A stretch of DNA of 28,586 bases from an uncultured Eubacteriales bacterium (GCA_910585875.1 CAJUIK010000018.1:1-28586); one strand, 5' to 3'. Shown: positions 7,764 to 15,960, numbered from the stretch's first letter. The notes: generated by a model not told the origin, from the sequence alone. Numbers and translations are program-made.

Positions 7764-9011
7764 ATGAAAATAAAATTTGCGGCCCTTGCGCTGGTTTTGG
7801 CTTGGATTTTGCTGCCGGCCGCATACGCCGGGCGGGCCGGGGCGGCTCAGCCGCCGGTCCAAGAGCCGGATACCACCGTGCGGACTCAGACCCGGGTCAT
7901 TGGGGAAAATCAGAAAGTCGCCTACCGTTTCCATTCGGAGGTTCTCCATTCCTGGGACGATTCTACAATCACCCTGGCCTTTTTCGACAAAGAGGCGGAG
8001 GAATTTGACCAGGCGGACAACTGGTGCACATCCTGGATCGGCAAGGCGCCCAGCCTGGGGCAATCCTACAACGCCTTTTCCGTCCATCAAAGGCCCGGCG
8101 CCCCCGAAGAGAGCGCCTGGAAAAAGCCTTTCTGGGATTCCCCGCCCAAGTGGACGATGTGGAAGCCCTATGGTGGCATGAATGACGTGGGCGCCGCCGA
8201 CATGGTTCTGACCTTCTCCCGAAAGGGGGAAAACGTCCAGGCGGTTCTGGAAATCGACGGGATGACGGCCTGGAAAGGGCGGCAGAGCGTAGGCAACCTG
8301 ACCAACGACCGGATTTATCTGTATCTGTCCGTCAAAAACCGGACGCTGTCCAACATCGAGTTTCAGGATCTGGGCGGCGCGGGCTGGCTCCCTTCCCTTT
8401 GGGGCCGCCTGCTGCTGACGGCGGCGGTTTTGGCCGGGAGCTATTTTCTGCATATTCTGGCCAAAAAAGCCGGGTATAAACTTTTTGTCACAGACGATAT
8501 CGCCGCTCTGCTGGCCGCGGGGCTGTTTGCCTGCGGTTTTATTCTGTTCCTGCTGCTCTATGGCCGCAGCCATCCCAACATTCTGTCCGCTGTTTCCCTG
8601 GGCTGTCTTTCCTTCCCCTTGGCCGCCGGCGGGCCGGGCTTTTGGATCCCGGCTGTGATATTCGGCCTGATAACGGCCGTCTGCGCGGTTTCCCTGCTAT
8701 GGCTGGCCCATGAAGACCTGTGCAATCCGGCGGTTTATCTGCTGGGCGCCGCCCCTCTGGGCTTCTGCCACGATATTTGGATCGCCGCCGTCGCCTATAT
8801 CATTTTCCAATCTTTAGGGCAAATTTTCCAGCTCATTCTGGCGATTGCCGCCGTCGCAATCCTCTGTTTGATGGGAAACGCCCTGATCGCCTTCGACAAA
8901 AAGCCTCATATAGAGAGGATCTCCGTTACCCGAATCTACAATTCCTCCGGGAACCTGGTGGACGCCAAATACGACGTCGATTACATCGAGCTCCCAGAGG
9001 ACAAAAAATAG
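7764..9011 (+). CDS. Unrecognised secreted-domain multi-pass membrane protein
   Basis: A 415-residue protein of a family I do not recognise. Residues 1-27 form a signal peptide (Lys-rich start, hydrophobic core, AYAGRAGA). Residues about 30-205 form an extracytoplasmic Trp/Phe-rich domain with NWCTSWIG (86-93), KWTMWKPYGG (129-138) and beta strands. About six membrane helices follow (roughly 213-233, 245-266, 272-290, 294-314, 322-345, 350-377). A charged cytoplasmic tail ends DVDYIELPEDKK. The ATG at 7764 is preceded by AGGAGG nine bases away. The layout (folded sensor-like domain, then a helix block) recalls 7TM receptor proteins, but no catalytic domain follows. Sensor, transporter part or envelope protein are all possible. 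Confidence 0.78.
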   Translation: MKIKFAALALVLAWILLPAAYAGRAGAAQPPVQEPDTTVRTQTRVIGENQKVAYRFHSEVLHSWDDSTITLAFFDKEAEEFDQADNWCTSWIGKAPSLGQSYNAFSVHQRPGAPEESAWKKPFWDSPPKWTMWKPYGGMNDVGAADMVLTFSRKGENVQAVLEIDGMTAWKGRQSVGNLTNDRIYLYLSVKNRTLSNIEFQDLGGAGWLPSLWGRLLLTAAVLAGSYFLHILAKKAGYKLFVTDDIAALLAAGLFACGFILFLLLYGRSHPNILSAVSLGCLSFPLAAGGPGFWIPAVIFGLITAVCAVSLLWLAHEDLCNPAVYLLGAAPLGFCHDIWIAAVAYIIFQSLGQIFQLILAIAAVAILCLMGNALIAFDKKPHIERISVTRIYNSSGNLVDAKYDVDYIELPEDKK

Positions 9012-9135
9012 CCGCCTGGTCGGGAAAGCCCGACAGCCGCGCTGCGAAGCCGGATGTTAAGCCGGCCTTGGGCAATGGCCGCGGGACGAATCCCCCTCCT
9101 CCCAAAGCTGCGGCTCCCCCAGGGCAAATCCAGTC

Positions 9136-9164
9136 TTTACAAAGGGGCTTTCCCGCATTATACT
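9136..9164 (+). promoter_or_regulatory. Strong promoter for the XRE regulator
   Basis: TTTACA (9136-9141), 17-base spacer and TATACT (9159-9164). It starts transcription about 40 bases before the regulator's ATG. Confidence 0.72.
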
Positions 9165-9211
9165 ATAGTTGATTACCCATTTTGAAATTTTGGTTGCAAG
9201 GTGGAGGCCAA

Positions 9212-9922
9212 ATGGTTACAGATTTCCCGCGGACCCTTTCCCTGCTGCGGCAGGACAAAAAGATCAGCCAGAAAAAAGCGGCGCAAGCTCTGGGCGTCTC
9301 CCAGGCTTTGCTGTCCCATTATGAAAACGGCGTCCGAGAGCCAGGGCTCAGCTTCGTCGTGCGGGCCGCGGATTTTTACGGCGTGTCCTGCGACTATCTG
9401 CTGGGGCGCACCATGTCCAAAGAAGGCGCTTCCATCTCGGTGGATGAATTGGCGGATCTTTCAGAGGAAAAAGACAACGTGCTGCGGGGCAGCGCCGCCG
9501 CCCTGCTGCAAAAAAAGCTGTTGGTCAATTCCGCCGGCATCCTGATGGATATTCTGGGCAAAGTGGGGGATCAGCGGCTGATTCAGGACGTTTCCGGCTA
9601 TCTTTCCGCCTCCCTGTATAAAGCCTACCGCCATCTTTATCTGATTTCCGGCGAATATGCGGACGCCATGTTCCCCGCCCCGGCCAACCTGTTTTCCGAT
9701 CTATGCGACGCAGAAATGAAACTGCGGGAATACCGGCTACGGGCCCGGGCCTCGGCCAATGCCAAAAGCCGGGAGCCCCTGCAATTCCCCGACCTTTCCA
9801 TCGACGGTTTGTCCGCCGCTTACCCTCAGCTGGCCCCGGCGCTGCTTTCCCTGCTGCATGGGGTTTCGGCGGCCCTGGAAAGGGCGGCGCCCGCCCTTCT
9901 GCCGGAGCCTCTGGAAAAATAA
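9212..9922 (+). CDS. XRE-family transcriptional regulator
   Basis: A 236-residue DNA-binding protein. Residues 8-65 are a Cro/CI helix-turn-helix: LRQDKKISQKKAAQALGVSQ then LLSHYENGVREP and DFYGVSCDYLLGR, a classic Firmicutes XRE pattern. The remaining 170 residues are mostly helical, of no domain I recognise, with Ala/Leu-rich stretches and no metal-binding or protease motif. The ATG at 9212 follows GGTGGAGG at six bases; a longer TTG-started frame from 9182 would include that ribosome site. It is followed 29 bases later by a 42-residue membrane peptide and a terminator, making a two-gene unit. The target is unknown; it could regulate its own unit. Confidence 0.9.
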   Translation: MVTDFPRTLSLLRQDKKISQKKAAQALGVSQALLSHYENGVREPGLSFVVRAADFYGVSCDYLLGRTMSKEGASISVDELADLSEEKDNVLRGSAAALLQKKLLVNSAGILMDILGKVGDQRLIQDVSGYLSASLYKAYRHLYLISGEYADAMFPAPANLFSDLCDAEMKLREYRLRARASANAKSREPLQFPDLSIDGLSAAYPQLAPALLSLLHGVSAALERAAPALLPEPLEK

Positions 9923-9951
9923 CCCTCTCAAAAAAACCTGCGGAGGCCGCT

Positions 9952-10080
9952 ATGAAAGAGCTCAAAATCCTATTTGATTTTTTCGCGGAGCGCAAAACGC
10001 GCCTGATTCCTGTTCTTCTGGCGACGGCTGCCGGCGGCGCTTTGGGCGCCGCGGCTTTTTACGGCCGTTGGCTAGGGTAA
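9952..10080 (+). CDS. Small single-pass membrane peptide (42 aa)
   Basis: A 42-residue product: a charged amphipathic N-terminus (MKELKILFDFFAERKTR), then a hydrophobic Ala/Gly-rich helix (about 18-37) with GGALGAAAF packing motifs, ending YGRWLG. GGAGG lies five to six bases before the ATG, and a terminator starts 20 bases after the stop, which supports a real gene. It is co-oriented with the XRE regulator 29 bases upstream. The size and topology are like small membrane regulators or type I toxins, but no antitoxin RNA is evident and homology was not tested. Confidence 0.62.
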   Translation: MKELKILFDFFAERKTRLIPVLLATAAGGALGAAAFYGRWLG

Positions 10081-10101
10081 GCCAATCCGCTGTGAACAGA
10101 C

Positions 10102-10132
10102 AAAAACAACCGCCAGAGGCGGTTGTTTTTTT
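10102..10132. terminator. Intrinsic terminator after the XRE unit
   Basis: Stem CAACCGCC (10107-10114) with GGCGGTTG (10118-10125), AGA loop, then T7 (10126-10132). Five A's precede the stem, so it also works for the minus-strand SLH/GH18 gene ending at 10141. Confidence 0.9.
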
Positions 10133-10140
10133 GCGCTTTT

Positions 10141-11850
10141 TTATCTTCCCGCCCCAGCCAGCAAAACAGGCCACAGGTCCAGGTTGGTTCCGTCGTCATA
10201 ATCCGGCACGACGCCCAGCCGCCAAACAGAAAGGCCGCCGACGCCGAAATCCCGGGCCAAAGCGGCTTTGGCCGCTACGCTCCGCTGGTCTTCATACCAG
10301 ACTGTATTGGTCGTGCCGTCGCTGTCGTCATAATAGCAAAGACAGGGGGATTGGCTGGCCTGGTCGAAGAAATATTGGGCGGAGCCGCTTTGCAGCCGGT
10401 CGCGGATAGCCGGATAAGTCGTGTTCTTGGCTTTGTCTGAAAACTCCGTTTCGGTATACTCCCACCGGACGGCGCCGAAGGAGATCGCCAGCAACACCTT
10501 GCTCCTATCCCGAACGCCGGTTTCCGGGTCTGTTATCTGCCGCAGGGCGGCGTAAACCCGGTTGAAGGGGGCCAGAGGAGTGGAGGGGATTTCCGTTTGC
10601 AGATAATCCGGCAAGGCCGCGGGGTGGTAATCGTGGGCCATCAGGATGAGCTTGTCCGCAATATCGCCAATGGCCCGATAGTCATAGCCCTGGTAATTGT
10701 CCGCCGGCGGCAGGGCGCAATAGAGCAGATACTGCCGCCCTGAATCGTTCAGCGCCTGGCGCAGCTGGGTCAAAAAGGCGGTATAGGGCGCCTTGTAATC
10801 GGCGGATACAAAGCCCTCAAAATCAATCGTAACGCCCTGATAGCCCGGGTTTTGGGCCAGATACTCCACAATGGCCCGAACGGCGGCGGTCCGGTTTTCC
10901 TCCGCCAACAGCAGCCGAGCTTGGGACTGATCGTCATATTGCTGCCCCGCGCTCAAAAACACGCCCAGCAGCAGCGGCGCGCTGCTCTGCTCCGCCGCCT
11001 GCCGCACTTGCTCCGCCCCAGACGGGACGGCCCAATCGTTGCCCCCTTCTTTGGTCGTGTTCAGCCAGGGGCCCTTTTCGCCGTATTCCAGCCGGGACCA
11101 ACCGGCGGTGACGCCCGTGAGGCTGGCGATCTTATCGATCTGCGAATAGGAGGAAATGGCGTAAAAGCCGTGGAGCTCCGCCGGCTTGCCGCTGTAAAGG
11201 CGGTAAAACCGCATCATCATGGCGGCGGTCTGCTCCCGGGTGGCGTTGCCTTTGGGGTTGAAAGCCGTGGGCCTTCCCGCCGTCGCGCCGTTGACGACGC
11301 CGAAATCATAGGCCGCCAGCGCTTCATAAAAGCTGTTTGGATATTCTTCGGCGCTCATGTCGGTAAAGGGGTTGTCGGAGACGGAAGCGGCCAGGCTTTG
11401 GGAAGCCTCCGCCGGAATCCCCAAGGCCCGCGCCAATATGACGGCCATCTCCTGCCGGGCGATGGGGTCGTCGGGCCGGAATTGATAAGGCCCTTCCGCT
11501 CCGGCTTCGTCCAGCAGACCCTGGCTCTCCGCCCAAGCCACGGCGCCGGCGGCATAGTGCCCGGCGGGCAGGTCTGCGGCCCGGGGCGTTCCCCGGCCGG
11601 TCTCGCCGCCCAGCAACCGGGCCAGCATCAGGATAAAATCGCATCGCTTGAAATTCTGGTTCAGGCCGTATAAATTGCCGCCCATGCCCAAGGCCACGCC
11701 CTTCTGGCGCAGATCCAGGATATCCTGGTAAGCGAAACTGCTTTCGGGCACGTCGTCAAACTGCCCGTCGGCGGCTTGAGCGGCGGGCAAGCCGGCGGCC
11801 AATAAACAAAGGCTCAGGCAAAGAGCCAAAGCGCGGCGTATGGTTTTCAT
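10141..11850 (-). CDS. SLH-domain glycoside hydrolase family 18 protein
   Basis: A 569-residue exported envelope protein. Residues 1-26 are a signal peptide ending in AQA. Three S-layer-homology repeats follow (about 29-85, 90-155, 160-220; for example FRPDDPIARQEMAVILARALG and FNPKGNATREQ), which bind cell-wall polymer. Residues about 225-569 are a GH18 barrel related to YaaH/SleL spore-peptidoglycan hydrolases: the strand GVTIDFEGF (339-347) carries the acidic DFE with catalytic E345, LMAHDYHP (403-410) follows, and the C-terminal strand GGLSVWRLG closes the barrel. AAGGAG lies six bases before the ATG. It likely cleaves peptidoglycan or chitin-like glycan at the surface; the substrate cannot be fixed from sequence. 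Confidence 0.9.
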   Translation of the reverse strand: MKTIRRALALCLSLCLLAAGLPAAQAADGQFDDVPESSFAYQDILDLRQKGVALGMGGNLYGLNQNFKRCDFILMLARLLGGETGRGTPRAADLPAGHYAAGAVAWAESQGLLDEAGAEGPYQFRPDDPIARQEMAVILARALGIPAEASQSLAASVSDNPFTDMSAEEYPNSFYEALAAYDFGVVNGATAGRPTAFNPKGNATREQTAAMMMRFYRLYSGKPAELHGFYAISSYSQIDKIASLTGVTAGWSRLEYGEKGPWLNTTKEGGNDWAVPSGAEQVRQAAEQSSAPLLLGVFLSAGQQYDDQSQARLLLAEENRTAAVRAIVEYLAQNPGYQGVTIDFEGFVSADYKAPYTAFLTQLRQALNDSGRQYLLYCALPPADNYQGYDYRAIGDIADKLILMAHDYHPAALPDYLQTEIPSTPLAPFNRVYAALRQITDPETGVRDRSKVLLAISFGAVRWEYTETEFSDKAKNTTYPAIRDRLQSGSAQYFFDQASQSPCLCYYDDSDGTTNTVWYEDQRSVAAKAALARDFGVGGLSVWRLGVVPDYDDGTNLDLWPVLLAGAGR

Positions 11851-11884
11851 AGGCTTCTCCTTTTGTTTTCAGCTGGTTGTAGGG

Positions 11885-12223
11885 TCAATCCTTTTTCTTT
11901 GGCGCTTTCGGCTTTTTGGGCTTAGGCGCGGGCAGCTGGGGCCCCATGGCCTGGAACAGGGCGGCCAACGCCTGCCGATCCTCCAGCTCTTCCACCAGCA
12001 GCATCTCCTTGGCGCCTGGATAGGGCGGCTCCATAGGCGCGTCGGGCAGCATAGCCCGAGCGGCCTCCACCGGCTTGACTAAAAACCGATTGTCGCAGAG
12101 ATAGGCGGCGATTTTGCCCTGATAATAGACAATATATTCCCCCATCATCTGCCGATAGGTAATCTGATCCAGCTCGGAAAGCTGTTCCAAAGCAAATTGC
12201 AAAAATTCCTTTGTCGTGCTCAT
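11885..12223 (-). CDS. TfoX/Sxy N-terminal domain protein
   Basis: A 112-residue protein matching the TfoX N-terminal domain: residues 1-95 include ITYRQMMGEYIVYYQGKIAA and LCDNRFLVKP, the family core. The C-terminal tail is Lys/Pro-rich (PKPKKPKAPKKKD). Full TfoX/Sxy proteins regulate competence in gamma-proteobacteria; single-domain copies in Firmicutes have no established role. I chose the ATG at 12223 because GGGGAGG lies about ten bases upstream; frames starting upstream (12361, 12241) run through that site. Neighbours do not suggest competence. Confidence 0.78.
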   Translation of the reverse strand: MSTTKEFLQFALEQLSELDQITYRQMMGEYIVYYQGKIAAYLCDNRFLVKPVEAARAMLPDAPMEPPYPGAKEMLLVEELEDRQALAALFQAMGPQLPAPKPKKPKAPKKKD

Positions 12224-12323
12224 CGCGTCTTTCCTCCCCATTGTAAATTCCGGCGCTCTGTTCCACAAAAGCTCGGGGAAATGTTCCCAACAGCCCCGAT
12301 AGGCCCAATTCCTTGGATGCCCC

Positions 12324-12347
12324 AAAAGCCGGCTGACGCCGGCTTTT
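12324..12347. terminator. Intrinsic terminator for the OadB-OadG-M42 transcript
   Basis: AAAAGCCGGC (12324-12333) pairs with GCCGGCTTTT (12338-12347) around a TGAC loop. Read on the minus strand it follows the M42 peptidase by about 60 bases and ends in TTTT. Confidence 0.75.
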
Positions 12348-12405
12348 GGATTATCGTTCAACTGAAATCATACAATCTATCGCACGTCTATTTCAGATCT
12401 GCCGA

Positions 12406-13440
12406 TTATTTCTCCAAATAGAAGCGCAGAGCCTGGAACGTCTGCTCCAGAGCGCTGATATGAGTGCGCTCATAGCCGTGGGAAGCGTAAACGCCGGGGC
12501 CCATGGTCAGGTGACGGACGTCGTAACCGGCAATCAGGCTGCCCTCCACGTCGGAACCATAGCGGAAATAGGTATCCACCGCGTAATCCACGCCGTGTTC
12601 CTTGCAGACCTGGGCCATCTCCTTCAACATCTCATAGTGATAGGGGCCCTTCGCGTCCTTGGCGCACAGAGAGACCTTCCGCTCTGTGCCCGCCTGAAGC
12701 AGACCCACGCAGCCCATATCCACCGCAATGATATCGTGGGCCTCCCGGGGGAACAGGGTGGCGCCGCCGGTGCCGATTTCCTCATAGACGCTGAAATGCA
12801 GCCAGACCTGCCGAGGCAGCTGAATCATCTCTTCCTTCACATACTTGGCATAGGCCAGCAGCACGGCGCAGCAGGCCTTGTCGTCCAGAAAACGGCTCTT
12901 GATATAGCCGGATTTGGTCACAACCGTCCTGGGGTCCAGACAAATGAAATCGCCGGTCTCAATGCCCAGAGCCAGCACGTCTTCAGGGCAATGGACGTCT
13001 TCGTCGATCACCACCTCGATATTTTCGTCAAAGCTCCGAGGGTCGTTGACATGGGGATTCACATGGGTGGAGGGGTTTTCAATCTGGATTGTGCCGGTAT
13101 AGATCCCGTCAAACTTGGTGACAATTTCCACATTGCTGGTTTCTACGTTGTTGGGGTTCAGCCCGCCGATGGGGGTAATCATCAGCGCGCCGTTGTCCTT
13201 GATAGCCCGGACCATGGCGCCCAAGGTGTCCGCATGGGCCGTCAGCGTAATCGGGTTGCCTTCTCCGCCGACGCAGCAGGCCACGCCGCCCCGGCGGGGG
13301 CCCGTAGTCTCCGGGTAGCCCAAGCGCCCCAGCTCCTCCCGCAGGTATTGCTGCACCTGCTGGTTGTAGCCGGTGGGGCTGGGGATGGCCAGCAGCTTCT
13401 GGGTCTGTTCCACCATGTAATCCAAATACTTCTGTTCCAT
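12406..13440 (-). CDS. M42 family glutamyl/endo aminopeptidase
   Basis: A 344-residue dinuclear metallo-aminopeptidase of the FrvX/PepA (M42) family, cytoplasmic, trimming N-terminal residues from peptides. Metal and catalytic residues are all visible: H69 and D71 (LTAHADT), bridging D186 (SRFLDDKA), catalytic E220 and E221 (YEEIG), D241 (VDMG) and H321 (ASHGYERTH). A G-rich ribosome site (AAGGGAGAG) precedes the ATG. The small OadG-like gene ends 45 bases upstream with no terminator between, so it is probably co-transcribed with the sodium-pump subunits, an association whose meaning is unclear. Confidence 0.93.
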   Translation of the reverse strand: MEQKYLDYMVEQTQKLLAIPSPTGYNQQVQQYLREELGRLGYPETTGPRRGGVACCVGGEGNPITLTAHADTLGAMVRAIKDNGALMITPIGGLNPNNVETSNVEIVTKFDGIYTGTIQIENPSTHVNPHVNDPRSFDENIEVVIDEDVHCPEDVLALGIETGDFICLDPRTVVTKSGYIKSRFLDDKACCAVLLAYAKYVKEEMIQLPRQVWLHFSVYEEIGTGGATLFPREAHDIIAVDMGCVGLLQAGTERKVSLCAKDAKGPYHYEMLKEMAQVCKEHGVDYAVDTYFRYGSDVEGSLIAGYDVRHLTMGPGVYASHGYERTHISALEQTFQALRFYLEK

Positions 13441-13485
13441 TGTTCGCTCTCTCCCTTTGTAAATTGAATTTCAAATCGCTTGCTT

Positions 13486-13626
13486 TTAGTTTTTCCGGCC
13501 GCTCCTCTTGTGGGTCCCGATATAGAGGGCCAACACAAAGATATAAATGACCATCATCACGATGAAGACGGCGGCCATGCCCTGCCACATCAGCAGCAGC
13601 GTCTGCAAAAAAACAGTCCAATCCAT
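13486..13626 (-). CDS. OadG-like small gamma subunit (46 aa)
   Basis: A 46-residue protein with one N-terminal membrane helix (MDWTVFLQTLLLMWQGMAAV continuing with FIVMMVIYIFVLALYIG) and a basic tail HKRSGRKN. GGAGGA sits eight bases before the ATG. Size, topology and position directly downstream of oadB match the gamma subunit (OadG/MmdC type), which holds together the Na+-translocating decarboxylase complex. It is shorter than typical OadG (about 80 residues) and lacks the His/Pro-rich, metal-binding tail. It was found only by translating the gap between OadB and the M42 peptidase. It could also be an unrelated membrane peptide. Confidence 0.68.
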   Translation of the reverse strand: MDWTVFLQTLLLMWQGMAAVFIVMMVIYIFVLALYIGTHKRSGRKN

Positions 13627-13641
13627 GTCCCGCTTCCTCCT

Positions 13642-14781
13642 TTAACCCAGCATACCGGGAACCAGCCCCAAAATGACGCCGCCCACGATGACAGAGCCGA
13701 TCTGCCCCGCCACGTTGGCGCCCACCGCGTGCATCAGCAGGTGATTGGTAGGGTCCTCTTTCAGACCCATTTTCTGAATCACCCGAGCGGACATGGGAAA
13801 GGCGGAAATGCCCGCCGCCCCCACCATGGGGTTGATTTTGGTTTTGGAAAACAGGTTCATCAGCTTGGCGAACATACAGCCGGCCACTGTGTCGAAGACA
13901 AAAGCCAACACGCCCAGGCCCATAATCATGACGGTTTGCAGGTTGACAAAGCTCTCCGCCTTCATGCTGGCGGCGATGGTAATGCCCAGCAGCAGAGTAA
14001 TCAGGTTGGCCAGCTCCTTCTGGGCGGTTTGAGAAAGGTTTTCCAGCACGCCGCACTCCCGAATCAGGTTGCCGAACATCAGGAAGCCCACCAGGCTCAC
14101 CGAGGCCGGCGCCACCAGCCCGGCCACCAGCGTGACGCCGATGGGGAACAGCAGCCTCGTCATGCGGCTGACGCTTTTGGGCTCATAGGGCATCCGAATC
14201 AGCCGCTCTTTCCGGGTGGTGCATAGCCGGATGGCAAAGGGCTGGATGATTGGCACCAGCGCCATATAGGAATACGCCGCCACCGCGATGGCGCCGATAT
14301 ACTTGCTGCCCAAAGTCAGGCTGACCAAAATGGACGTGGGACCGTCCGCCGCGCCGATGATGCCGATAGAGGCGGCGTCCACCAGGTCGAAACCCAGCAG
14401 AGAAGCGGCCGAAATGGTGAGAAATACGCCGAACTGGGCCGCCGCGCCAAACAGCAGCAGCTTGGGGTTGGAAAGCACCGGACCAAAATCGATCATAGCC
14501 CCGATGCCGATAAACAGCAGCAGCGGCATGGCCTCGGCGGCGTGAATGCCCACCTCAAACAGCCAATCCACAATCCCCTGAACCTGGCCCGCTCCGGCCA
14601 TAGTCTGGTTGAGCACCCCGGACATGGGAATATTCACCAAAATAGCGCCGAAGCCCATGGGCAACAGCAGGGCGGGCTCCATCTCCTTCTTCACAGCCAG
14701 CCAGATCAGCAACCCGCCTACGGCGTACATCACGAGCTGTTTCCAGGTAAGGGCCAGCAGCCCTTGGGTCAAAAATTCCAT
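13642..14781 (-). CDS. oadB: Na+-translocating decarboxylase beta subunit (OadB family)
   Basis: A 379-residue polytopic membrane protein of the OadB/MmdB/GcdB family, which uses decarboxylation of a carboxybiotin carrier to export Na+. Family motifs are present: MGFGAILVNIP (42-52), GIGAMIDFGPVLSNP (92-106, with the conserved Asp) and IIGAADGPTSILV (141-153). About nine to eleven helices. GAAGGAAG precedes the ATG. A consensus promoter lies upstream and the gamma-like gene starts 15 bases downstream. The carboxyltransferase alpha subunit and biotin carrier are not in the window, so the substrate (oxaloacetate, methylmalonyl-CoA or glutaconyl-CoA) cannot be assigned. Confidence 0.93.
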   Translation of the reverse strand: MEFLTQGLLALTWKQLVMYAVGGLLIWLAVKKEMEPALLLPMGFGAILVNIPMSGVLNQTMAGAGQVQGIVDWLFEVGIHAAEAMPLLLFIGIGAMIDFGPVLSNPKLLLFGAAAQFGVFLTISAASLLGFDLVDAASIGIIGAADGPTSILVSLTLGSKYIGAIAVAAYSYMALVPIIQPFAIRLCTTRKERLIRMPYEPKSVSRMTRLLFPIGVTLVAGLVAPASVSLVGFLMFGNLIRECGVLENLSQTAQKELANLITLLLGITIAASMKAESFVNLQTVMIMGLGVLAFVFDTVAGCMFAKLMNLFSKTKINPMVGAAGISAFPMSARVIQKMGLKEDPTNHLLMHAVGANVAGQIGSVIVGGVILGLVPGMLG

Positions 14782-14841
14782 AATTCTTCCTTCTCCGTCT
14801 TTTTTTGGCGGCCGGCGGGCCGGAACGCGCCTCCGCTCAAA

Positions 14842-14870
14842 AGTTTACCACGGCCCAGGCCTCATGTCAA
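14842..14870 (-). promoter_or_regulatory. Consensus promoter for the OadB operon
   Basis: On the minus strand, TTGACA (14865-14870), a 17-base spacer and TAAACT (14842-14847) preceded by extended TGG. It lies about 60 bases before oadB, within the gap after apbE. Confidence 0.75.
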
Positions 14871-14908
14871 AATTTACGGAGTAAAAACCGCGTAAAATCT
14901 TCCCGCTT

Positions 14909-15955
14909 TCACTCCAGCCGATCAGGCCCCAACAGGCCCGCGCTGTCCAGGATTTCCCCATCCAGCGTCACAAGCAGCGCCCGGGCGCCGGGAACAGTCT
15001 GGATGAAATCCAACGCCTGCTGAGGCTCCATCAGGAACAGGGCGGTGGACAGACAGTCCGCCAGCCCCCCTTCCGCGCAGATCACAGTGGCGGAAAGCAT
15101 CCGCTCCGCCGGATACAGGGAGGCGGGATCCACAATATGATGATACCGCCGGCCGTCCACGACGTAAAACCGCTCATATCCGCCGGAGGTGACCACCGCT
15201 TGGTCGGAAACCTCCAACACGGCCGCCAGCTCTCCCGGCGCCTCCGGGCTTTGGACCCCCACCGACCAGCTCTCTCGGTCCGGCGGGCTTCCCTGGGCTT
15301 GGACGTTGCCGCCAGCGGACAGGACAAAATCTCGATATCCCGCCGCTTCCAGCTTTTCCACAACCCGCTGGACGGCGTATCCCTTGGCTATTGCGCCGAC
15401 GTCCAGCTGCATTTCCGGGTCTCGGAGCTCCGCCGTCCCGGCTCGCCTATCTATTTCCAGATCTTCCATGTGGCAATGCTCCGCCGCCGCTTTCAGCTCC
15501 TGATCTTGGGGCAGCCGAGCCCGATCCGGGTTTTGCCCGGCTTCCAGCCGCAGATCATGCCACACGGAAAGGACGGCGCCCATAGCCGGGTTGACGCGCC
15601 CCTCCGTCAGCCGGAAACATTCCCGGCTGAATTCCAGCAAATCCAATACCTCCAGCTCCAGCTGAACCGGCCCTTGCCCCGCTTGGCTGTTGAGCCAATA
15701 CAGCCCCCGTACTCCCTGATAAGGCGTATAGATATCATAGAGATGGGAAAGCCGCAACAGCTCTTCTTCTGCCAGCTCAGCCAGCTTGTCAAATTGTTCC
15801 TGATCTTCGGCGTAAGCGGAGAGCTGAACGGCGGTGTCAAAGGCGCCGTAAATCTCCTGGGTATATTTGCGGGGCGTTTTCTGGCAGCCAGCCGCCAAAC
15901 ACAGTGCCAAGCAGAGAAGCAGAAAGAGCGCCGGGCCCCGGGGATTTTTGTTCAC
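14909..15955 (-). CDS. ApbE-family FAD:protein FMN transferase lipoprotein
   Basis: A 348-residue lipoprotein. The signal peptide ends in the lipobox LAAGC, with C24 lipidated. The ApbE domain transfers FMN onto Thr/Ser of exported flavoproteins such as Rnf/Nqr subunits. Motifs: DVGAIAKGY (185-193), SAGGNVQAQG (213-222), HHIVDP (272-277) and the metal-binding LADCLSTALF (298-307, with D300 and T304). The GTG at 15955, five bases after the ung stop, is chosen because it places the signal peptide correctly; an upstream ATG at 16024 would run inside ung. No ribosome site is clear, so translation may be coupled to ung. The flavoprotein partner is not in the window. Confidence 0.9.
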   Translation of the reverse strand: MNKNPRGPALFLLLCLALCLAAGCQKTPRKYTQEIYGAFDTAVQLSAYAEDQEQFDKLAELAEEELLRLSHLYDIYTPYQGVRGLYWLNSQAGQGPVQLELEVLDLLEFSRECFRLTEGRVNPAMGAVLSVWHDLRLEAGQNPDRARLPQDQELKAAAEHCHMEDLEIDRRAGTAELRDPEMQLDVGAIAKGYAVQRVVEKLEAAGYRDFVLSAGGNVQAQGSPPDRESWSVGVQSPEAPGELAAVLEVSDQAVVTSGGYERFYVVDGRRYHHIVDPASLYPAERMLSATVICAEGGLADCLSTALFLMEPQQALDFIQTVPGARALLVTLDGEILDSAGLLGPDRLE

Positions 15956-15960
15956 AGCGC

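Noticed and set aside
9019..9034. Hairpin GTCGGG-AAAG-CCCGAC after the unrecognised membrane protein
   Set aside because: No T-run follows, so I did not call a terminator.
12240..12268. TTGTGG-17-TACAAT before the TfoX-N gene on the minus strand
   Set aside because: The implied start point would fall inside the ribosome site and leave a leader of about ten bases, so it is doubtful as the working promoter.
14871..14908. Possible weak terminator TTTACG/CGTAAA after apbE
   Set aside because: Only six base pairs with a long loop, and it overlaps the OadB promoter region.
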